Shown: one piece after another, positions 53,101 through 62,100 of the stretch
Position numbering within the stretch: the stretch's first letter is position 1
Layout: every line of letters starts with the position of its first letter
Source: Nemopilema nomurai
Lineage: Eukaryota; Cnidaria; Scyphozoa; Rhizostomeae; Rhizostomatidae
DNA length: 64,000 bases
Reading direction: 5' to 3'
Assembly: GCA_003864495.1 (NCBI GenBank)
Contig: ML133450.1
Location: 1,343,734-1,407,733 of the forward strand
The notes under the pieces: model-generated
The model's input: the letters and a program-made list of their open reading frames with translations, nothing else
Told to the model about the DNA's origin: nothing
Databases searched by the model: none
Program-made: the position numbers and the translations under genes

Positions 53101-56100
53101 AAAGAACAAGCACGTCATTTGCTCTGAGGCAAAGAAGACAATGACAAGCTGCTGACCTTGTTTGAAGATAAATTCAAAGACTTCCATGTCAATACTATTT
53201 GTTGGGATTTTCACAGCTAAGGATTGGCCTGTCCTGTAGTGCAGATATTGGCTTCTGGGTAAAACCATCAGTCCATCCACTGAAATTGTCGACAAAAAGT
53301 TTCTGGTGAAAATCATTTGCTTGCTTGCTTTATCACATTTGTCTTTCTTACTTAAATCATTGTCGTCGTTGTAGGTGATAAACTTGCTACTTGAAATACT
53401 CTGAACACATCCATTTTTCGAAAAGTGAAAGAGATCACACTTCTTTTTTATATGATATAGTTGCGACACCTTCTCGTTGGCAAAGCAACGACCACTTGAA
53501 TGAAAAATTTTGAAGACTTGCTCTAGAATGAGATAATTCAAAATTACAGCTTTAAAACAGTTTTATCACTTTTTACAAGTTAAAGATATGCATCTTCACT
53601 AAAAAAATCAATCTAATTGCGTGGCATAATATTTTTATGCATTTTGGAATGAAGTTGAACAGTGCTTTACCGTGGTACCTGAACTTGTTAAATTAGTTAT
53701 GAATCATTTACCTCCAGTCCTAAGCATTTTTAGTCTTCCAGTCTTTGTGATAATAACTGCTCTGCCATTCATCGACAGAAGAAACCTCGCTTCGACTTTT
53801 ACAGGCACAGTGGTCCACACCTTCTCTTTTGGCACATAGCGGTACAAATTCGAATCATTAATCCGGAAGAAATGACTTTTACTATCTGTAGCAATGTGTT
53901 CCCCTTCCATGCTATACAGAGTAATCTGTAAAAGAACATGGGTGTTGGAACATGTGCTTTCAAGATTCAGAACTAACAAGGCTGTCATGCAACTGTAAAC
54001 AATTATATCATCGACCTATGCCCTAAAGGATTTATATACCGTCAGGTTTTAGGTCCTTTACTTCTACTTGGAAGCAAATGGAGACGGAAAAGTTGCTCTA
54101 ATGCTGAATTGAATTCAAAGAGCATTCAAAGCTGACAATTAAGACATATGGAAGCTAGAAAAAGTAAAAGGAGTCTTAGCAAAAAGAAACTTACATCCAA
54201 TGATCGATAAAATAGACTTTCAGCTTGGGCAAAAAAACAGCTAACTTTATGTACCTCAAATTTCATTTTGTTACTCATTTTGCAGCTGAACGAAACTGAA
54301 GTAAGAGACCATTGAAGAGTTCTAATCCCTAAAGCTACAGTGTAGAAATGTCTTGATTGCATGCTTATGTAGACTAGAAGACACTAAAATTTCTTACTTG
54401 GCAAATTTATCAGTGAGGGTGGAATGAAAGATTGACTAATGTCTTTCCATCAAATCCAAAATACGTCTTTTGAAGCTGCTATTGATTGTTAATATCATTC
54501 TACATAAATGCATGATAAAATGATTAGAACTCAAAGGTACTAAAAGTACTAAATTACTTTATGTCCACCGTGGCAATCGAAAGCTTCCAGATCGAAAGCA
54601 TAAATTCTCCCATTAGCTTTGCGAGCAAGGCACATGGAAATAGAGCAAGCAATGTCAGCACAGGCGATGTCCATGTCATGAAATTTGGTGACATGGCCAG
54701 CTTCAGAGACGACCATGCAGAAGAGGCGACCTGTGCGTTTAATGAAGAACGACAGCCCTCGCTTAAAACCGCTTAGAATGGTTTGCAACTGAAAGGAGCC
54801 TGAAAAAGAAAACACTAGACACGTTATATAGTCTGAAAAGAAGTCATGGTGTTGCAAATCAAAGAGCTTGTCAGAATTTGCTACACTCCTGGAAGCAGAA
54901 TAGCAAAGAATCAACCAAACTCCTCGGTTCGATATGGGGAATATTTCGTTCCCATTCTCTGGCAGAAAAAAACCCGAATTCTCCTTTATCCTTTCAAAAT
55001 ACTGTTGGCAACAAGTTGCACATATAGGGTCGTATAGGGAAGAGATTGAGCCCAAAAAAGTTGCTCATTTTGCAGCACGGCCACATTATTTGTAAGGAGA
55101 TGCGGGTGGGTAAAAGGGCGAAAGAACTGTTATCAGTATTCAAACAGCTTTGGCAGACACCGCGAGTTCTGTTAACAGCGTTCGATAAGGGGACACAAAC
55201 TTTGGCAGGTTAACAAGGAAAAGAACAGGTTGCAATATTAAAATTCATGATAATTTCTGGCCTCATTTAGAAAAAAGTTCCGTCAACCTTTACCAAACGC
55301 TTGTCATCGACTACTTCTGGTATTTCTGAAGTTTTTGCAGTTGAGTCGCCATAAACATAATTCACCAACGACATAATTTCTTTAGGTACTCAACTCTAAA
55401 GGTAGGTCCAAACATAAGTGAGCTAAAACTGGGCACAAGGGAGCTTACCATACGAAGCTTGCGGCACAAGGGTCCAATTCGTGCCAGAGGGATTGCTGTC
55501 ATTAACACCGTGTCGGATATAAAGCTGCCCGGATGTGTCTATTGCCCAGATGCCATTCAGCCCTGCAGACACTGTCGTCATTCTTCCTTCCACTTTCAAC
55601 CAGAATTGATCCGGGTGATAAAAGTAGACTTCATTGTTAGTGTCTACTGCCCATAGTGATCCTGTCTCATCGTTGAAAGTCAACTTAGTGTAGTTTATCC
55701 CTCTCGGTGGCAAAGGATCATATCCTGGATAATTCGCATAATAGCTGTCAAACTATTCGAAGCACATTATAAAGAATCATGGCTAGTAATGTGCACACGA
55801 CTAATGGCTAGAAACAGACACAGAAGAATATATTTGTTAAAGATAAATGGGAATTTCCATCGGAAGGCAGGAAATAACTAGAACTTCTAATATCGTAGCG
55901 ATTAATCTAAAACTTTGTATAAAGGTATAGAAGTAAGTAGGGTAAAAAATTTTGGGCTGAGCATTTCTTCCAAACTTAAGTACAAAAGTCTAAATTCTGC
56001 AGGTACTTTTTAATTGTATAACTCGTGACCAGGTGCATTTACAAGCGCCTTCATTTCTAGAAGTATTCACTTCTTATGTATTCTCAAAATCCTCGAAAAA

Positions 56101-59100
56101 TATTCAGCGATGGTCAATTATTTTGAATTAAGAAAAAACGTTTCACTAGAATGTATAGTGAAAAGTGCATTAAATATAGCCTACCAGCATATTTGAATGA
56201 GTTGAGCAGGGTGTTGGGACGGGCGTCAAGAAATGGTGATTTCCATATGGCTATTTCGTCAAAGCATATGAACGGTGCATCTCGACCTAAACTGACGTTC
56301 GTTGAGCTTGCGATGGCAGCAAAGCAAGTGCCATTTTTGATATATGCCGGATAGCCATTATAGGATACATACAAATATTTTGTATTCACATCTACATATA
56401 TGTAATGATGCGTCCAAATACCAAAAAGCTCTTCGTACAAGCTGATGTCCCACTGGCACGTTTCCCCGCTTAGAGACAGATTTGCAGCTAAACCGTGAGA
56501 GGTTCCCCATATTCTACTAGCTTCTGGACTGTGTCTGACAAACTTGATGGTCAGCATTCCACTGTCGAGCAACGTTATTTCGTCTCTTTGCTGCATACTT
56601 TGCCTAGATGGGATCATCGCCCAGTAGGTCAATATAAAGCTACCAGAGCAAGTCTTCGTCAATATGCAATCGCTTTCAAGTTCTTGGAGACGAATCGGCG
56701 ATGCCGAAGTCGTGCAGATTGCAAGGTTTGCAGGCCCTGTTGTCAAGAAGTGTGAAATGTTGCCACCAAATGGCGCATCGTTTTCGGCAAGCACAATGTT
56801 TGGATAATACGCGCTCGGCCCTAGCATACTGTGCAACTGTTTCATGCTGTCGAAACTTATGTATGATGATGCATCCTTATAGATCGTTGTATTCATGGCT
56901 GAGGAGAAAGAAAAACCTATCAATCGCTCTTCATTGCTTGCATCTAGTTCAAAAAGGAAGTAATGATAACAATTACAGTAGAGTAGATAGTTATCTTCAG
57001 CCAGTTGCGGATCGAAAACACTAGAGGGTGGTAAGAAGATCGCATGATTGGTTATAAGTGTCACTTAACACCTAACTTTAGAAGAGCCGAAGGGAAAAGA
57101 CGAACTCTTTCTATCTACAAAGAATGGGATTTTCTATTGACATGTATTTTGATTATTTTCCGACGGTTGCACGCTCTGAAAAGTGTCGAACGAAAAAGAA
57201 GTTTAAGTATGCAAAAACAGGTTCCGCTATTTCTAGCTATTATGAAATTTTGTACCGCAAAGCACTTGTTCACATAGTTATTTTTCTTTATTTCTTTATT
57301 GATGGAGACATTGGCATAAGATTAAGCTTAGATCTACACAATGGCAAGAGATAGCATGCACACAGCTGCTCAAGTATATGAGCTTTTGCAATTCAATGAA
57401 TAGCTTGACTTTGATTTCTAATTGAAGGATCATTTATAATCTGCCATAATCATTTGTTTCGGAAGAACCATGTCCACACCTATACTATGGAAGAGTAATC
57501 TGGGGTTTCTTCAATGACGAGTGCTATCCGTTTGTCAAGTGGACACAGAATAGGTAATAGGCAGAAGAGACACTCGTGTAAGAGCCCTTTGAAGTTTTGG
57601 TATGCAATGCAGGAGTAATGTGGTCTGACATGGCTAACCTCGTTTTCGCGCTGATAACACAATAGGAGCTATATAACTTTTCTTAACAGCACAATTGAAC
57701 AGTGTCCCTTCTGCCTAGCCCCAACCTGTCAAGAAGATACAGCAGAGTCATATACTTGCTTGTTACTAATGCAAGCTTTTTCTACCATATACCAGCATAC
57801 TGGCAGTGAGTGATCATTGAATGAAATGAATACGAAGACACGTTCCTACCACTTGAGCAGTCATCGTGGACATATCGTCGTGAATACGGCGGGCATACAC
57901 ACTGATTGGTTATCTGATTGCAAACTCCATCCGCTGCACAGCCACCAGCACACGTAGAAGTAGCTGAATGAGTGAAATGATGCTAGACATTGCAATACTT
58001 TTGGAATTGATAAGAAATCATGCCAAGATAAAGAGCACACCAAGAAGAAAATTCAAATTACCAATTATTCGCCTGATCAATGTATTGTGCAACATGAACT
58101 TAGGCCTTCTTATCAAACGAACTTTTTGCTTCCTAAGACAATACCTCATGAGGCGTAGACAAAAGACATTTAATCTCTTGAGACTTTAGGTCAAGGACAC
58201 ACATTGATTTAGCAAGGCCAATGTTATCGTGCGGCTACTGGTATACCAAAAGCTATTTAATGATGTAGATGCAGAAATGCTAGAAAAAGCGGAACTATTT
58301 TTCGCATACTTAAAAGTAGTTTTTTCGTCCGACACTCCTCAGAGTATGCAAACGTCGGAAGATAACCAAAAAACTGACCGAATAAATAGCCAGATGCGGA
58401 TCGAAAACACTAGAGGGTGATAAGCAGAGCACGTGATTGGTTATAATTGGCCAATCTGCGTTACTTAACACCTCACTTTAGAAGAGCCCAAGGGAAAAGA
58501 CGAACTCTTTCTGTCTACAAAGAATGGGATTTTCCATTAAAATATAGACAGACTCCAAAACACCTAGGTGAAAGGACGACCTAGCTTGCCCAATTATACG
58601 AAAATTGTCGTCACTGTATGTTTTGGCGCAATCTGGATTCTCTTAAAGATGTTGTCCTATAGCCGAATCGCAATTAATTTGGGCATGTTGTCCTATAGCC
58701 GAAAAGTGAGGTGTTAAGTAACGCAGATTGGTCAATTATAACCAATACGCGCTCTGCTTATCACCCTCTAGTGTTTTCGATCCGCATCTGGCTATTTATT
58801 CGGTCAGTTTTTGGTTATCTTCCGACGTTTGCATACTCTGAGGAGTGTCGGACGAAAAAAGTACTTTTAAGTATGCGAAAAATAGTTCCGCTTTTTCTAG
58901 CAATTGTGAAGTTTTGTACCACAAAGCACTTGTTCAGATGCAGAAATCTTAGATCAGGCAACCTAGATGATCTTAACATACCGTATTTGCGAAATCTGCT
59001 GTAGAATCAGCTTGAAATTCCCTCGGTATTAGAAACAAAGCAACTTTTGGGCCATTATTGCAACATTTATGTATGATTAGAGCTTGGTGCTCATTAGGTC

Positions 59101-62100
59101 TTATCGGGGCGAACTCCGAATAATACAAACATCAGCCATATATTCTAAGACCTTTTCCAAAAGCTAATAAAAGCACATTAAACATAATTTTGAGGAAATT
59201 GGTCAACTTACTGCTAGTTCTTAATGCTACAAATTTGTTCAAGTAAACAGAAACAAGCAACGAAAGACAAAAACTTTACCATGGAGAGTTGGGCATAAAC
59301 TTTGCACGCTGATAACATGGCTCTCAAGTGCTGTATCGTAGAACTGTACACAAGATATATGAGCCATGGCATTGGTCACCACTGGGGACTCTTTCTCACC
59401 ACCGACAAAAATTTCAACCGGATCAGTCAAGCGCTTCACGTTAGGCAAGTAGAATTCATCTTTTACCTTGAGCAGCGAAAAGTTATCATGAGTGTGAAAT
59501 AAAATAAAGTACTAAAACCACTAAAATGGTAATTTGTTTTTTTAATTAAAACGAAAGGTAAAAATTGTTTCTGTGTAGTTCAGCGTACAGTAACAAAATG
59601 ATGCCATCTGTTGTTTTTCGTTTTGCCATGTTGTGTTGCAATGCATTTTCTACTTGTTGCGTTGTGTTGTTTGTGTGGCGTCTCGATTTGTTTGCTTTTT
59701 TCTGCTTTGTGGTGTTACATAATACTGTGATCATCAGTTGCACTTTGCATTTTGTAAAGTTGAGTTCTGTTATATTGTGTTGTGCTGTGTTTGGTGACGT
59801 AGTAACTTTTTTCGTTTTTCGTTATCTAGATCTATGTACGCTGTATTATGCTAGACGTGATTATATATCACTATAATCTGATACTAATGTGCGCATTGAG
59901 TTTTCTTGTATTATGCCCATTGCTAAATTTTGTTCCTTGTGGAGGCGTTTTATTTTGATGGGTCGCTCTGGGCGTGACTTTTCTCCTGTGCTGCGCTGCA
60001 CTTACGGTTCATGATTTCAAATGGTAGATGCTTTTCTGTGCTGTGTAATATATCGTGACAAAATAAATAACTAATGTCATGATTGACACTTGATATAATT
60101 ACTACTTCCAAGGCAACATTAAACCGTGCTACACATACCGTTGAATTAACAAATGTAGTCAGGGTCTTTAGAGTTTGCGAGTAAACCAAAGCGACATAGC
60201 TCCAACTGTTCTCCTTGATGAGCGTTCGAGATTCAAGCGTAATCGTGCCAATATCTCTTTGCAACCTGATAAAAGAAAAACACTGAAAAACGGCCTGCTT
60301 TGATAATAGAGACTCACCAAAAGACTTCGGATAAGAAGACTGCTACTAAAAAGTATTTCAAGGTAACCCAACAGAATTATAGTGTACGTGCAACAGCATA
60401 CCAACTAACAACCTAAATAGAAATAATTGACAGCAATATGTAAGAAATTCTTTGGTAACCTGCGGCCTTCAAAGGTGTCTCGAGAGGATGCTTACACGAT
60501 GAAAATGTTCCCTGAGGAAAGAAGGCTAACTGATAAAGCAGGAATGCCGTTTGCACCAATCCATATCAAAGTGCTGTCCGTCATCAATTGGGAGCGCACT
60601 TGGAAAGACAGCGTGAATTCGCCACTGTTTTGAACTGGCTGCTTTGCAACTATTCTAACAACACTGCCACTGAAAAACCCGTCCACCAGTGGAAAGCCAA
60701 ACATGTCCGTTATCAGATTCTTCTCAGCACCGGACACTCTATCTACTCGCAAGCACCGTGAACCGTAGCATTGGTGGCCATTGTCAAGAGGAACTAGAAA
60801 TACAGGCAGTGGCATGTTGAGGCTCTTCATAGCATCTTCAAAGGAGCTTGCACTGTAATTCGGTGGGTTAGCTGATACCGGGAGATGGCTGCAGGAATTC
60901 ATATGAAAACTGATTGTATCGATTGCAATGTCACCAACAGTGTTGGCTCCTCTTATCGCTGTGAAAATCACCTAGTACAAAAGGGATACAGTACTGTTCA
61001 GTATTATATTTCCATAGTTATCTTTGCATCAGAGGTCTTAGAAACAAAGACAATGTCTATGTTTGGAGTAGTAATGCTGAGTAGGCATCAACTTGCATGC
61101 ATTGGTGTAGCCTTAAGAATAGCTTAACATTTTACCTTAAACTGGGACGAAGACTCATTCAGACCAATCAGTGGCACATATGCATTCATCCAAATGTTTC
61201 CTTGACTTCCAGAAAGTCTAAAGATTTCCTTAAAGAGGACATTCAGCTGCCAAATGCTGACAGATAGGACACCGATGCCCGTGCCATACATGTGGTACCA
61301 AAATGTGAGACACTTCATTCTTGGAACAATTGGCTTTGTGCGATACTGTTGTTGGTATCCTGGGTATGGCGCTAAAGACGCATCTGCATACAGATATTTG
61401 TCTGGAAAAAAGCCAAGTTTAAGAATACAAAGTCGAAACTACAGTAGGCCAGCAAGGTGAATGTAATGCTAAGTGTTGATGTAGAGATGTCTTCTTTATG
61501 TCAGCCCAACATGGAAGATCACCCAATGCAGCTCTTGGTCTACTAGAAAGTTGTTGCCTTTAGTTCGACTTAAAGTGATTAGCATTTAGGCTTCCAACGA
61601 TGCAGAGACTATAACAAATTTTACGTGAACTAAGCCAGATCATTAATTAAAGCATTGGAGTTAAGAGATAATGGAGTGACTATCATTTTGCTCTTTTTCT
61701 GTACTTTTAATCGACATAATCCATAGCCAAAATGTTGAAGACGCAACCAATGATTGATCAAAATCTGAATGTATGCTCAGTAAGCACAATAAAGACCATA
61801 AGAATGTTGCAAAGAGGCTATGTTTCTGTGTAAAATTCATTCACTGACGCAATGGAAAAATTTTCGGTGCTTGCATCATAGCACTGCTTTCGGCTTTCCT
61901 TCCAATCAATCAATTTTCATTCTTGGCACTTTCACTCAATTTGATACTTTGAAGCCTATTTTAAAAAACCTCTCTTTTGCTTTGCTGTGCCCTCTCAGAA
62001 ATATATATATGTAGGCTGGGCTGTAATCAATTATTTAAATGAAAATAAGAAAAATGGGTGGCATTTAATAGGTAAAAGTAAAATCTCAAATTCACCAGAT

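Larger units (their letters stand above)
56185..59466 (-). other. End of laminin-G-like domain, EGF module and second concanavalin-like region
   Basis: Exon 59280-59466 completes the laminin-G/concanavalin-like fold that begins in the two upstream exons. Exon 57850-57963 encodes an EGF-like module (TCAGGC...GVCNQITNQCVCP...C). Exon 56185-56898 encodes 237 residues including GSFILTYWAMIP, WTHHYIYVDV and DEIAIWKSP, hallmarks of a second laminin-G/pentraxin-like jelly roll, preceded by about 70 residues I cannot assign. The acceptor at 56898 was chosen because it follows a long pyrimidine tract (TTTTTCTTTCTCCTCAG) and keeps phase 1. Confidence 0.75.

Noticed and set aside
54800..55055. Continuation of the tectonin exon open frame upstream of 54799
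   Set aside because: A good acceptor (TTTTTCAG) at 54799 and phase agreement with the 55449 exon show the extra frame is intronic.
56899..57064. Extending the concanavalin-like exon upstream to the repeat-borne acceptor CCCTCTAG near 57024
   Set aside because: That end lies in a dispersed repeat copy and breaks the phase-1 pattern. A much stronger pyrimidine-tract acceptor exists at 56898.
59565..59876. 103-codon T/G-rich plus-strand frame with hydrophobic stretches
   Set aside because: Low-complexity TTGTG-rich intronic sequence produces Cys/Val/Phe runs. No conserved features.
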